A stretch of 64,000 nucleotides of DNA. Source: Stromatinia cepivora. Its lineage: Eukaryota; Ascomycota; Leotiomycetes; Helotiales; Sclerotiniaceae. The position numbers were made by a program, and so were the translations under genes. Positions 46,238-58,798 of this stretch are shown here, one piece after another. The first letter of the stretch is position 1; every line of letters starts with the position of its first letter. Location: positions 124,001 through 188,000 of the forward strand of contig RCTD01000006.1 of assembly GCA_014898415.1 (NCBI GenBank), written 5' to 3'. Below the pieces are notes generated by a model, which saw only the letters and a program-made list of their open reading frames with translations, had not been told where the DNA came from and ran no database searches.

Positions 46238-47565
46238 CCCCAAAACCCATCTCCCACCTTCTCATTCCTTATTCCATAAATCTATAAATCCATCTCCTTC
46301 CCCTACCTATCTACCAACCAACAAAATATCCACTCATTCCCCTCCAACCCAGATCCCTCGATAACCGATAGGCATTCTCCGTCCATCTGGTATGAAATGA
46401 TATCACCAACCCCCCGGCCCCCAACCACCCGCTACCCCATCCCAAAATTTCCCGATCCCCCCTTTACAAAAAATCAAAATCAAATAAAGAAATCTCCCAT
46501 CTCATCCCTATCCCAGTACCCGAAAAATATATATATATATAAAGAATATAAAAAAACACAAAAAATCAAGATACAAAAACCAACCCATCAAAGCCCATCA
46601 ATTCAACCCAATCCAATCAATCCAATTCAATTAAATTAAATTAAATCGGAGAGCAAGCGAGACGAAAAGAATCTCGATGCAGAAATTCAAGGGAAGAAAG
46701 GGGCGTCCAAGTACCGGAGTTCTAGAAGCATCATGTTGTGATAAAGAAACATTATAGCCGAATCACATAAGGCCATAGGGGAATTCCAGGAGAGAACTCC
46801 GTAGAGCAAAGAGTAAAGAGCAAAGGATGAGATGAATGAATGAAAGAAGCTGCAAAAAAATTTCTCATCTAGTGTAAGGAATGACGACACTTCATCAAAG
46901 CCCATTTTTCATCACTCACATACCATCTAAATCATATCATATCAGACCACATTACTTTCACATCACATATGACTCTGGTGATTATTTACTATGTATATTT
47001 TCCATTTTTTTGACTATTGTATCGGTGTATGTACCCAATAATTCGCCAATTATTCCCTCTTCTCATTCCTTCTCCTCTCCAGGTCTTGCGTGCGTCATTT
47101 CGCATAATAGCGAACATGCTGCGTGTGGTGTGCATTGTGTATTGTGCCTGCGCATAACCCATAAACCCCCACTGTACAGTGTAAACCCAATTTTTTCCTC
47201 ACCACCAAAGACAAGCCGGTCTCTTCTGTACCCAGTAAAAGCCCAACCCCCAATCGTGATCCGTCCGAACCCTTTATATGTAACCCATTGCCAGAATACA
47301 ATTTTGGCTATAATCGCCCAAGCCTCATCCCCTTGAAAAGCAAAAAACCGTCCCATCCCAAACGCCGACCACATGCCAATTGTGGATCCCAAACCTGGTG
47401 TAAATGCAGCATCAAATATGTGCTTAAAGTATTATGTACAAAAGTCGCCGTAGATACGTCGACGCTATATTCGATCATTAATTGTATCCGAATCCAGGAA
47501 TTAACTCTTGAAACGACAGCAAGACTCTTTTGAGAGCCAGGATTATCGATTATCCCATTTGAAAA

Positions 47566-49353
47566 TTATCTCCTCCACCCGACGTTCCAGATCACATGTG
47601 CTATGTCCTTTGCTGTATTTACAGTGTCGACAACTTTTCCAAAAAGTCCTTCAGATACAACATCATCTTCGTCTTCTTCATAAGGCATAAACATACCAGA
47701 TGGTGTTCTCCTCATGCCGGAAGGCTCTCCATTCGAATCAACAGAATCTGAAGTACTGAGACTTTTAAATCGATTTTGCGTGACTGATATGCTATCCTTT
47801 CTATGGGCGAATGTATTCGATGGTTGCCAATCAATATCGTCGTCTTCATCGTCGTCAGCTAAAAGCATTCTCGTTGATGGTTTCGAAGGCTTTAATGTTT
47901 CCTGAGATGGTGATGGCAATAGTTTTGTCCCATGAAAAAATCCGCTGTGCTTCATAGCTGTTTCCTGGGGCTCGGGTGTCTCTTCTCGATATTTGAGTGT
48001 TGTAGATGGTAACATTGCAATCGTCTTGCTGTCTGCCATGGAGTTAACTCTGGAGATTACCTTCTTCCTCATTGGTGGAAGCTGTCGTTTAGAAGTGCTT
48101 CTCTTCATCATGATAGCTCCATCATCGGAATCACTATCGTCAAAGTCTTGAGTATTGTAGTCCGGCTCATCATCATCATCATCGCCCTTAACTTCCAAAG
48201 CTATACATTGCGATACTTGTTCATTGAAACTAATATGTTTTCTTTCAGTGCCGGGAGTGATTAGTCCTGATGATGTAACTGATGAAAGCATACTTAAATC
48301 AGCTTGTTCTAGATGCCTACTTGCAAATTCATAAGGGACGTAATCGGATGCAGCCCTCATTATACCAGGGCGCTGTGCATCTCCAGATTGCTGAGCCTGT
48401 ACTGCCGCAGCCGCCTGTTTGAGTAATGACGACGACGATAGCGATCTCTGAAGCATTATTTCGGACATGCTTCGTTTCTTAAGGATTGGTTTCTTCTGTA
48501 GAAACGAATTTGATTTCGAAAGACTGCTGCTGCTGACAGGGGAGGTATCCGGGGCATTGAATGCCGTTGGTCCGCATTGAAGTGGACCATATAGCCAGGT
48601 CACGTCACAATCCTTCAACCTATGCAATGTCAGTTACTTTTCTATCTAACCTGACCACGATAGCGGCAGGGTAGTAATTAAAGCCTACCAATTGAGTTTT
48701 TCCGGTGAAACTGTCTTCAGTCCATACTTTGCCTTCATCCAGGTTCTCCACGAGGCGTTTTCTAATCGTTCATGATTAGAATATTCGCAGCCTTTTGACA
48801 CAATAAGTTTCCACGATGCCCATATATCCTCTTCTTTCCAATTATGTGACAAGTAATCTACGTGCCGTGAAGGTTTCGCTTGTAATGCTGTATCATCCTC
48901 GGCATGTGCCTGCGGTACCTCGGGAGAGCCGGGTCGAGAGATGGTAGAGGTGCTGTCTGACGTTGGTGAAACAGTATAGGAATCGCCGGTATGTGGACTG
49001 ACTGGTGGCTCTAAGTCTTCGATTTGATCGCAGTATCCTATGTCGTCATATGTGGGAAAAGAAATTTGATCTTCATCGTCATCGTCACAATTATCGAGCG
49101 ACAAGCTGCTAGCTGGTGTTGATGAGTATGAGGGGGAAACAGAATCGGCATGTAAGGTTCGTGGAGAAGATGGCGCCGAAGAGGTTGAGGAATTACTAGG
49201 AGATATTATCGGGTTGAATCTTGCGCTATTTGATCGAGATAGGGATTTCGAATATGACGATGGTTGTGTAACGAACTTGGGCTGCGAATGTGATCGACGA
49301 AGAGGACTCGACGAAAAATAGGTATTTTCTTCCGAATTGAGAACTACGGCCAT
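47566..49353 (-). CDS. REG1: REG1-like protein phosphatase 1 regulatory subunit
   Basis: Glc7/PP1 targeting subunit of glucose repression, expected to direct dephosphorylation of Snf1 kinase; 572 residues. Exons 49,353-48,689 and 48,619-47,566 with a 69-nt intron. After a serine-rich N-terminus comes the fungal DUF1752 region (DIWASWKLIVSKG, RLENASWRTWMKAKYG), joined over the splice to WLKDCDVTWLYGPLQ. The PP1-docking motif KHISF lies in RKHISFNEQVSQCIALEV, the same arrangement as the RVxF-type site of yeast Reg1. Acidic clusters and a conserved C-terminus (VVDTVNTAKDIAHVIWNVGW) follow. An in-frame ATG six codons upstream (49,371) is an alternative start. Much shorter than yeast Reg1 (about 1,000). 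Confidence 0.87.
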
Positions 49354-51644
49354 TTTTTGGGATGATAACACCTTCCGGTAGAAGGTTTAATTGACTGGTG
49401 GTGAAGTATGTGGTTTAAGGTCAGGACGACCTGTACTCGAAATAAACGGCCTCCTCTTCGTTTGACCTTCTTATTATTTTAAAGTCTGGTGACTTCCTAG
49501 TTCGTACTTCCAAGAATTGAAGAGCAACTAGAGTATCAATCATAAAACCTGGTAGATCGAGGATGTTGAAAGGTTGTTTGCAGAGTTATGGTTGGTAGTA
49601 GAGTAGGATTGATGATGGAAGAGATGAAGAGGTAACAATTGAGTGCAGTAGGAATTCTCCACTATTGACTTCTCTCTATCAATGAATTGAGTAGACTAAT
49701 TGATCTTGACAATTGAAAGGATTTTCCAATGTGAAATAGATTAATCAATAGGAAGATTATCGATTTGAGACCAAAGTTTGATATGGTGTTTAGGTGTTTA
49801 GGTGTTTAGGTGTGCAGAGGATAAGAAACGAGTGAATGTGGAGAATGGGGAATGGAGAATTGATTGAGGTGAGGTGTTGGTTTAAGAAGTCTTGGACTCT
49901 TTTTTTTTGGAGAAGTTTGATCCAGGAAGTGTTAAGTACAAGGTAATAGACGAGCAGAAAGGTTCTCGACCCTTGGAACTTGACTTTTCGTGGAAGGGCT
50001 TTGGTACGGAAATTTCGATTGATAAGTGGGTGGAAGTGGGTGAGTGGTGAGTGGTGAGTGGTGAGTGGGTGATGTGTGATGTGTGATGTTGAAGTTAAAA
50101 AGCGTGATTGATGAATTTGTGTGGTTGTGCGCTTTTGTCTAAGAGAGTGGCTAAAAAAACCCGTAAATACTAATAAGGTATGGATTTAGATAGAGCTTGT
50201 CGTAATTTACCTACTTAAGCTGGTCTAGTCTATCTATCCAATACCAGAGAAGGTTAGAAAATAGAATTAGGAACACGTAGGTAGATAAGATGGGAAAAGG
50301 AAAAAGGAAAAAAGAAAAAAGAAAAGGTGTCTATTCGAGTAAAAAGATTTAATTCAATTAAAATGGTTGGAAAGATTTTAATGATAGAAAAATGATCTTG
50401 AGAATCTGGTGAACGTATGAGTAAGTGTAAGTGTTTACTGCTGCTATGAGTACTAGGTAGGTACTTAAGTTGTTTTTGTACTGAATACTGAATACTGAAT
50501 ACTGACTTGCATACTTGGTATTTGGATATTTGGATCATATTCATTTCTAATTGATTGCATGCATTACTTACAATCAAACCTTACTGTATACGATTCCTTT
50601 CTTTCACCATCTGACGTTAATTCATATTTCATATCATTCCAAGCCAAGCCAACTTGATGAGGCATCTTCTGCCCTTTGAATCGACTTCAAATAGAGAAGT
50701 ATAAAGAGAGGAATGCTAAATTAAAATTGGAATTTTGAATGGGAGTTTCTTGCATTCCTTATCTAATTTTACTACCTAGGTAATAAGTTCTGAGACAGAG
50801 AGAGACTAAAGAAATTCACCGTCAGCGCATCCGGAGGTATATCTCTCTCTCTCTAATCTATGAAGAGTTTAACTTTTAAGGCTTACCATCAGCTATACTC
50901 TGTACAGTGATCCAGCTATACTTAAACATCAATAGCATCGACCCTTCAAACTATGTCCACCTCTTATTCCTTGGTTATGAAATCTGGACTCTGGAGATAC
51001 TTTACTTGATCCGGATTCCATAACTACACCAGAAATTCAGATGGAAAAAAGGTCATATGGGAAGGGCATTCTGTACGCTTTCCAATGCATGCTTGGAAGG
51101 GGGACCTCGAAAAATTGAGGGTGCTACATTATACATTCATTGTTTGAGGTTGATTTTGATAGGTAGAATGGGTCAAACGGCTTGATTGGTGTCTAGGCCT
51201 CAGCGTTGCGAGCGGAGTCTTCCAAGGCTCTCTCGGCCTTTTTCCATTGTTCTATGGAGCTTTTGTATCCTAGTCATAATATTTACTCGTTATCATCAAT
51301 TCAATTCATACAAATGGGCCTCGCCATTTCAATAACGCTGCCCTTTGATGATTATTATCATCCATCAATGGTTGGAATGAAGACTTTTTGTTTGGCGTGC
51401 TTTGTTACTCTCCTCTGCAATCGATAGATGCTGTGCCTGTAATCTATCTGTGCTACACAATAGCCATTTCATTTCTAGGCAATCCATGAGTCTTATTACT
51501 AAGTAAGCTCCGTACTTCAAATGTTATATCAACTGTACCGGCATGTACCGATATACCTTTGCATCAGTTTCCACTGCAATTCTGCATAACTGCATAAGAC
51601 TATTGGCATCCGTCGAATCGAAAAGGCCTTTTACATTTTATATC

Positions 51645-52134
51645 CTAGTATAGCATCCACCTATAGGTGTCATATACTAAGGGCAGATCGATTCTTCCGG
51701 ACCGACATGGTGGAAGCGAAATGCTCATCAAATCACCGAGACTTCGAAAGTCAATCTCTGTGAGGTCGAGAAGGCATTGCATCAATCTCAATGTCGAATC
51801 ACTCCTACAATAAGAGATCAATCAACCTTTAAGAGACAATGATGCCGTTGACTCTCTCGATTGAATCTAATAATGTGCCAAGTTCACTAATATGATGCCA
51901 AGCCGATTCTCAAAGCAGGTCGATGATGACAGCAACCCGACGTCCCGAAACCTAGAAATTTACTAGGTTGTGGTCAAGCGTCGTCAAGTTGACCCCCATG
52001 CTCTATCAGCCACTCACATCTTCTTCTTGCCTACTTTGCGGGACGATGTGGGGATCATTGGAGATGAGCAACGCCGAAAACTCACTGGCTGCAGGCGTAA
52101 GCAGGTGGCTCGGAGAGAAAATTCTTGCTGCCAT
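51645..52134 (-). pseudogene. Decayed spliced gene of unknown family
   Basis: Exon 52,134-52,018 (39 codons from ATG, MAARIFSPSHLLTPAASEF) ends at a GTGAGT donor. A 66-nt intron ends TTTCTAG at 51,952, and the frame continues VSGRRVAVIIDLL, TGA (51,910-51,912), ESAWHHISELGTLLDSIERV, then TAA (51,829-51,831). A further coding-like piece, DSTLRLMQCLLDLTEIDFRS and LPLVYDTYRWMLY, follows in another frame and ends at TAG 51,645-51,647. The 22 nt between these last two pieces has GT and AG ends but is too short for an intron. I do not recognise the family. Alternatively it is a real 52-residue protein ending at the TGA, but the protein-like continuation favours decay. Confidence 0.5.
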
Positions 52135-53824
52135 TGCCACTAAATTCTAAGATACCCCACGACGTGATAAGTCCAGATTCAGGATGATCCGGAACAATGG
52201 CTAGTTTTCCTAATTTCTAAATATATCCCACCTTTTACCGAGCTTCAATCTTTGGTTCGGAGTTCGCTATGTGCCAGTCCCTACTTCATCATTTCTTCAA
52301 GCATTATGATATCAAGGCAAAATATATCCTGGTATTCATGCATACATATACTGGTTACATTTGCTTGAAGATAAACAACGCAATAGCCTTATCTCAGAAT
52401 AGTTTGTCCACACGCTTTGACAGAAAACACATTTTGATGGCTTTAAAGTAGGTAGCAGCACATCAGAATTTAGAATGTCGGCTATCCCCAAACTTGACGC
52501 GAACCTTACGTGCATTGATACAGAACTAAAAAAAAGTTCAAAGTATCTTTTCTCGATGGCTCAGCGAGATCTTCAAAGTCATTTCAGAAAGTTCTGCTCC
52601 GGTGATTTCGCGGTGACTATAGATGCCGACGGTTCTCCCTAGATTCCCCCATAATGGACCACAATTACATTTCTCGGAATTGGGGCTGATCATTTTAAAT
52701 GTGAAGTATTCGACTCTTTTCCTTCGAGAATCTCCTTCACACAAAGTCTACCGATAGGGAACCGGGCCTGGACGGGAGATCGTCTTGTTCCAACCTTTCA
52801 AGCAATATGCACTTTTCTGGCTGCGCAGCTAAGGGGGTCTGACCGATGTAGTATTCCTCAGGTCATCGTCGCCCGGAAATAATTGCACGGTAATAGTTGC
52901 ACTCCTGCAGCGCGTGCAGTACTGCGCACGAAGATCAGTGATGTACCGAGCGGGCACGCATTGAGATTCTCGGACGATGAGCCCCTGCCGTCGAGCAACG
53001 GCCGATGTCAATCTATTTATACTCCAGCCCCATATGATATTGGTATGATCATTAGACGGTGAAGAAGACTTCAAGCCTGGCACTACTTTCACACTTTCTA
53101 AATGGCCAACCACTCGATATCAATTCCTCTTGCTCATGGCACAGCAAAAGTCCATGTATCATTGTGATGACGTGCAGTGGCTAGATTTACACTTCCATTA
53201 GTGACCAGTTTTCCTCTTTCGGGTTTGTATTATGTTTCCGGCATCAGTTGCTCAAAGCATCGGGAAACATACGGACAACTACGAAGCATCTAGAAATATC
53301 ATTATCTGGATACTAATGAGAAATTGAAGAACAGGCATGGATCAATAGGCATCCTTTATTCATATTAATGTATGCAGCAAGTATTGAACACCCAAGGTTG
53401 TGAAGAACTCGATATGGAATGGACACCGGGCGCATATAACATGCAAGTTCAAATTGGATTCTCCATCCAAGTCGTCAAACACATATGTGTTCTTGAGAAT
53501 GATATAAAAATACTGTACATCTAACTCTTTAGGAAATATGGTTCCAAATTTAATACACAAATTTTGAGGTTGAAAATTGGTCTGCGACTCCTCCATTTAG
53601 CGGCCGAAAGGCATATTGTGAGACTTAGGGATTTTTTAATACGAAGTATTAATAACTTTACCGAAAAGTCTTCATCATAAGTCTACAGCTTATCAGTTTA
53701 TCAGAGTCATGCAACAACATACATAGATATTTAAGATATCTAATCACAAGAGACGCCAGAATTCGAATTATGAAGTAGGAGAAGCAGCTATATTCTTACA
53801 TGTCATTCTAATGCAAGATAAGGA

Positions 53825-54250
53825 TCAAACCAACTCAGACCCTAAGAATTTACTCGCAATAGGTGCAGGGAATGAGAGAGCTATCAATCTAAGATTATAG
53901 AAGCCAACACAAGTTTCGGGGACAGCCAATACCTTATCAGCTTGCAAAGACAGACCGAGTAAACTTTCGCATTCGAGATTTTCACGGGTCATAACTATCG
54001 GGTACCGGTAGCTGATTTTAAAACGGAGCTTACAACCGCCCGATTTCTGTAAGAGGTATGCCGTACAGTTATGAGTAATATATCCGGCCGAATTGTGGAG
54101 TTTCATGGCGCAAGTGTTTCCATCTCGTTTCTGATGAAAGCAGGGCATTCCCGCATAGAAACGCCATACAGGTCTCGACTCTTCTATTGTGAAGTGAGGG
54201 TTTGAGGAATTGGCCAATCGATGATTTAATAGCTGGGAAGCCAACCACAC
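53825..54250 (-). CDS. Doubtful 141-codon frame, possible exon
   Basis: Open without stops and opened by an acceptor-like TGCATACAG just upstream, so it could be a terminal exon beginning VWLASQLLNHRLANS. Contains several cysteines (GMPCFHQKRDGNTCAM, THNCTAYLL). No family is recognised and no upstream exon was found. Confidence 0.25.
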   Translation of the reverse strand: MWLASQLLNHRLANSSNPHFTIEESRPVWRFYAGMPCFHQKRDGNTCAMKLHNSAGYITHNCTAYLLQKSGGCKLRFKISYRYPIVMTRENLECESLLGLSLQADKVLAVPETCVGFYNLRLIALSFPAPIASKFLGSELV

Positions 54251-56775
54251 CTGTATGCAAAAGCAAGGTTCTTACTATTTTTCCACATTAATACGACATG
54301 AACTGATACGAACCGAGCATCTATCTACCTACGCCTTATCTTCTGCTTGGTCGATGTTGCCATCAGATATATGGGAATTGTATTGTTTATCTTCCCAAAT
54401 GGTTCGTACTCTCTACTATCTATCTCATTGCAATTGGCTAGGCGGCGTTGCAAAGACGAAACAACCTCTTTATTGAACGCACGTCACTATATCATATATG
54501 ACGGCACCTGACTTTCACATGTTCTCATTTACAAAAGTAGATAGAATCTCACCCGCCATACCCCTCACCCACAGGATAATCTTCCAAGAAATTAGTCTAG
54601 ATCCCTCGATAGATAGATACTAGCTAGCTAGCCCCATCACATCATCGCATCACATCACATCACAAGAAACAGATCACCATCTGCGCCGTGCAACAAACTC
54701 CTTCGGTAACGACACCACATAAGATTACATATATAAATTTCCTTGACCGACTCCATACTATCAGTACCATTATTTGAAAAGGGATCATTACACAGCGCCA
54801 ATTTCTCAAACATGCACTTAACTTTTAAGTCTTACACCCATCTGAGACAGATACAGGTACAGCAACAGAAGACCTCATTACTAATTACGTGCAAGCGACC
54901 TCGTGACGCATTCGGTAATCGTACCTACCCTACCATACCATGCGCAAGGGTTTCTTAGGACGCAAGCGGAGGCGATGGCTTGATGGCTTTTGTACTGTAT
55001 CGCGTTATGTGTGATAGGTGTTTGGTGTTTATAGTATATCTAGCTTAGGTACTTTTCAATGGTTTGTGCTTAAAAGTAGCTTGATCGATCCCTTGTTCAC
55101 CCCGCTATCTACTGTGTACAATATCCAATTCCCTAGTACAATTAAACAGTACATACATACATACGGTACACACATCCGGTACGTACCAACACGCATCCGC
55201 AAACAGAGCCAAGCACCCACAGTACCGAAACCCGCGCACCAATAAAGCCAAAGAGAGATCCATCCAGCCCCTGAGAATCCCATCTAAATCCAAATCCCCC
55301 AAACGCCAACCTCGTAAAGTCGTATTTCCCACCCTCTCTCCTCAATGCTCAATGCTCAATGTAAATCTTAATTCCCAAATCGTCACGATGCGCATCGGGA
55401 GCGCTCGGGATGAAACGCGATGGGAGATGCTTGCATAGTATGGATGGTGTTGTAATAGGCTGTAATGGTGCGAAGGAGATGCAAGCTATATGTTCTTCTG
55501 CATGCCGCGCAAGTGTGATGCAGCCACTTTCACATGGGGGATAATGGGTGGATGGCGCGATGGCACGATGGCACGATGGGAACATGGAGTGAGGGGTGAT
55601 GGGATTTATGGAATCGGATTTGGGAGAGGCAGTGGTTTGATTTTGTGGGTTGTGAGAGGGGATTTCATGGGATGTTTTTTGTTGTTGCAATCGTTGGTTC
55701 TTAATAGATTTACATGGATGCGCATTACATATCAAAATCATGACATACTCTCCCCCCCAAAAAATAAATTGAGAAGACAATGCTTACAAGTCCATAATTC
55801 TAGATCAATGAACTCCAATGACTCAAGTTGCATTTATTTATACACATTTACTCAATGTTGCTCTAGCACCGGCAGCCGCAAATAACCTTACATCGGAGTG
55901 CCGTGAGCCGAAGTGTTACTCCCGGTGGTACTGTGGTACTGCACTGTACATCATTTCCTCTACCCTTCCTCTTATTTCCTTCCTCGTTTTGTATAGGACA
56001 TCATTCTTCATATCATATCCCGCATGTAACATAATATATACTTATGAGTAAGTACCGTACTTCCCCGGCTGCCGAGCGAGTGCACCTGCAGTACCGAGAT
56101 TCCGAGATGTATGTATTTCTTTATTTGGGGGTGTGGATAGCGTGGATGCATGGATGGTATGGTAATCTGGAGTGTATTTGAGATTTCTGCGGAGATGGTT
56201 CCGTTTTGCTGCATGTAGTATTACTACTTATAGATAGATATGTATGTGCGCTGCAATGCCGGTACATCTCCTTACATATATACGATACCTACATACATGC
56301 CTTCCTCCATGCGTACATACATACAATACCACGTAACGAACCACCCTTCCCAAGTATCCACCCAAATTGCAATAAATGAGTAGTAAACAAGTTCCCAACC
56401 CCCACACCCCCAAGGATTCCCCATTTCTTTATACAAAGTGCATAGATTGATCTCTCGTTTTTTATTTGTACGGAGTAGGCCCCGGTTGGAGTTATGCGGT
56501 ACGATGTGACACACGAAGTATATGTACAGGGGTCTTTGTTGATTTATGAGTTTGCATTTTGATATGTTTGTAACTTTATGCGCAGCATGAAATATTTGTT
56601 TTGGTGCGTGTGGTGTGCTACCAGATATTGTTGTAGGTAGATAGAAACACTATCCGCATCATGCAAATACATGTGGCCTAACAGGCCTCTAATGACCTTC
56701 TACATTTCCTTGCGTCCCAGCTCTCATCACTATCAATTCCGCCTAGATACTCCCCCCTAGGTCCAACTCCAATCC

Positions 56776-58500
56776 TTACCCCCTCCTCTGCCCAAAAGCC
56801 ACCTCAGCCGGTATCCTAAAGCTAACACAAAACATCCTCTTTTTCGGCGCCACATCCCTTACATCCCAAACCTTCGTTTCGTGCTTATCTCCCTGTACAA
56901 TCTTCACTCCCAATTTCTCACCTACCCTCTCACAGATCTCTATGTTGGCCGCTTCATTATCTTCGTTCTTTGGTGCAAAACAATGTACATGTACCATTGG
57001 TAACTTTACCTCGGTATGCGGAGTAAATAGGTCTTGAGAGGTGTGATAGAGGCCATGGAAGGCGGGGAGGAAATCTATAGCGGTGGCGGGGAGATTCATT
57101 ACGAAGTGTGAGATGGTGTTGGGGATGGTGATGGTCTTTGGAGGTGGAAGTGGTTGGGTTGGAGGAGGAGCGCTGCGTGATGGTCGTTTAGGGGCGATGG
57201 TTATAATGTTTTGATTTGTGGAGGCGAGGTGAAGGAGATCGTCGGCGGCTTGGGGAATGAATTTATGACCGTCTTCATTGAATGGGCGAACGAAATTTTC
57301 GACCTGCAATAGGGGTTAGTCGTGGTTCTGTTATTATCTGATGAATGCAAGCATAGAGTATAGAATCAGATTAAAGCGCCTTGTCAAAGACATTCTCATC
57401 AATGTGTACCAACTTGTGGTTTATGTTGACCGTCGTGATAATTATATCATGATGTGAAAAGTGGGTAAAATTTTGAGAAAGCGGAAGACATACCTTATTC
57501 CTAACTACTGCATCTTTCATAGCCTTATAACTATCCGGATTTAAATCATTTGCCCATACAAAAACCCCTTTTTTCCCCGCCGGTAAAGCAAATGGACCCA
57601 CCCCCGCCATAACATCACAAACCACATCCCCAGGTTCAAACAGATCCACCAATCGCTTATGTTCCGTTTGTAACCTACTATTCCAGTAAACCTTTGAATA
57701 ATCAAATCGGAAAGTACAATCTCCTTCCCGAATTTCAACATTCATGTTATCATCGCCTGCCAGCACTTCATAAGAGAAAGTCCGGTACTCAGAGACGGTG
57801 CCGACGTCATCAATTTTGTTGATGACAGTGCGAATGGTGGGGTTTTTGTCCATGAGAACGGACGCAACAAGATTTTTGTAAGGAAGGTACTCGTCATGTA
57901 GGTTGAGATGGGCTGGAATTGTTAGAGAAGTTGAGATGATTGGAAAGAGGAGTAATACCAACATGCCCAACAATGGCAAAGCCGACTGGAATTTCTCCTT
58001 GGGCATCTTCAGGAAGAATAGATTTCATGATATCGACTACAGAAATTAGCCCCCCAAAACGTGTTCAAGAGCTAGAGAATTACATACTATAGTTCCAATG
58101 ATCATAATTCAAAGTCAAATCAAATGGGATAACTCCCAAATCCTGCGCCTTCACGGCCTCCTGTAAAATCGGACTCCAAGTCGTAGGATCTGCCAAAAGA
58201 ATAAGCATGTACTTTTCCTTTTTAAAATCTCCAAGGCGTTTTACCATCATGTTTTACTCTGGGATTCAAAAGCAAACACTTTCCACCTTTCGCCGCAAAC
58301 TCTGGATCTGGATCTGATCTTATAGGTGCAACTCTATCTTCTAGCAGCATTTCCTTGCTCTTTGTCAATTGCGACCGACATTTCGATATAATCTTATTAT
58401 TCAATAGTCTTGCTGCAGAAATCGGTATAGTTTTGGAAAAGAGAGCACGATCGAGTACTCCGGCTGCGGAGCGCACGACGGGTGGGCGAAATAATGACAT
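56776..58500 (-). CDS. TRM5: tRNA (guanine37-N1)-methyltransferase TRM5
   Basis: SAM-dependent enzyme making m1G37 next to the anticodon, which prevents +1 frameshifting; also used in mitochondria in yeast. 460 residues. Exons 58,500-58,245, 58,189-58,088, 58,036-57,959, 57,912-57,494 and 57,303-56,776; introns 55, 51, 46 and 190 nt; summed length 1,383 nt. Diagnostic pieces are [21 protein letters not shown] at the start, [52 protein letters not shown], the SAM site [20 protein letters not shown] with ANDLNPDS, and [15 protein letters not shown] across the long intron, then [13 protein letters not shown]. The arginine-containing, acid-poor N-terminus could serve as a weak mitochondrial signal. 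Confidence 0.93.
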
Positions 58501-58798
58501 TTGGTCGTCAGATTTTACCGTAGATTGCTATATAGAGTATCAGTAAGGTTATATTATAATACAGAATACGAACATACCTCCATAACTTCATATCGTTTGG
58601 TATTTTCTTGTGGAGGTTGAAATTTTGTGTGTGTAGACTCATAAATTTCGCAAGGCTGAAGCTAGAGATTTACGCTAATGGCAAGGCTGCGCGAGGTTTT
58701 GGTCTAATCAAGTTGGTGATGTCATTAAAGGCTATATTAATTGATATCCCCTGCGCGTTAACCATTGCACATATCGCTAACAGAAGTTGTATTTGAAA
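58501..58798. other. Divergent promoter region, TRM5 and AlkB-like gene
   Basis: 298 nt between divergent start codons, so short that the promoters are likely shared or overlapping. AT-rich near TRM5; no coding frame. Confidence 0.55.

Larger units (their letters stand above)
43615..47565. other. Repeat-rich intergenic region
   Basis: 3.9 kb between convergent PSO2 and REG1. It contains an AGAT microsatellite, a 9-bp minisatellite, GAGGC pentamers at 45,484-45,505 and a 15-bp TATAG repeat, listed separately. 46,250-46,640 is a pyrimidine/A-rich stretch with very few G on the plus strand. The opposed frames at 46,881-47,392 are open but not protein-like. No gene or structural RNA was recognised. 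Confidence 0.5.
49354..56775. other. 7.4-kb interval without intact gene
   Basis: Lies between the REG1 start and the TRM5 stop. Low-complexity tandem stretches are at 49,786-49,813 (GTTTAGGT units), 50,040-50,092 (GTGAGTG and GATGTGT), 50,480-50,505 (ACTGAAT), 54,640-54,663 (ACATC) and 55,557-55,580 (CGATGGCA). A decayed spliced gene at 51,645-52,134 and a doubtful frame at 53,825-54,250 are listed separately. 52,840-53,100 shows coding-like pieces on both strands. The rest may be long REG1 regulatory or 5' UTR sequence. No RNA gene was recognised. Confidence 0.45.

Noticed and set aside
46881..47392. Opposed open frames of 151 and 109 codons near the REG1 3' end
   Set aside because: Compositionally odd, without domain features, overlapping each other; likely chance frames in the REG1 3' region.
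54600..54663. GATAGATAGATA, TAGCTAGCTAGC and CACATCACATC words as mobile-element termini
   Set aside because: They are short simple repeats with no paired inverted or direct termini nearby.
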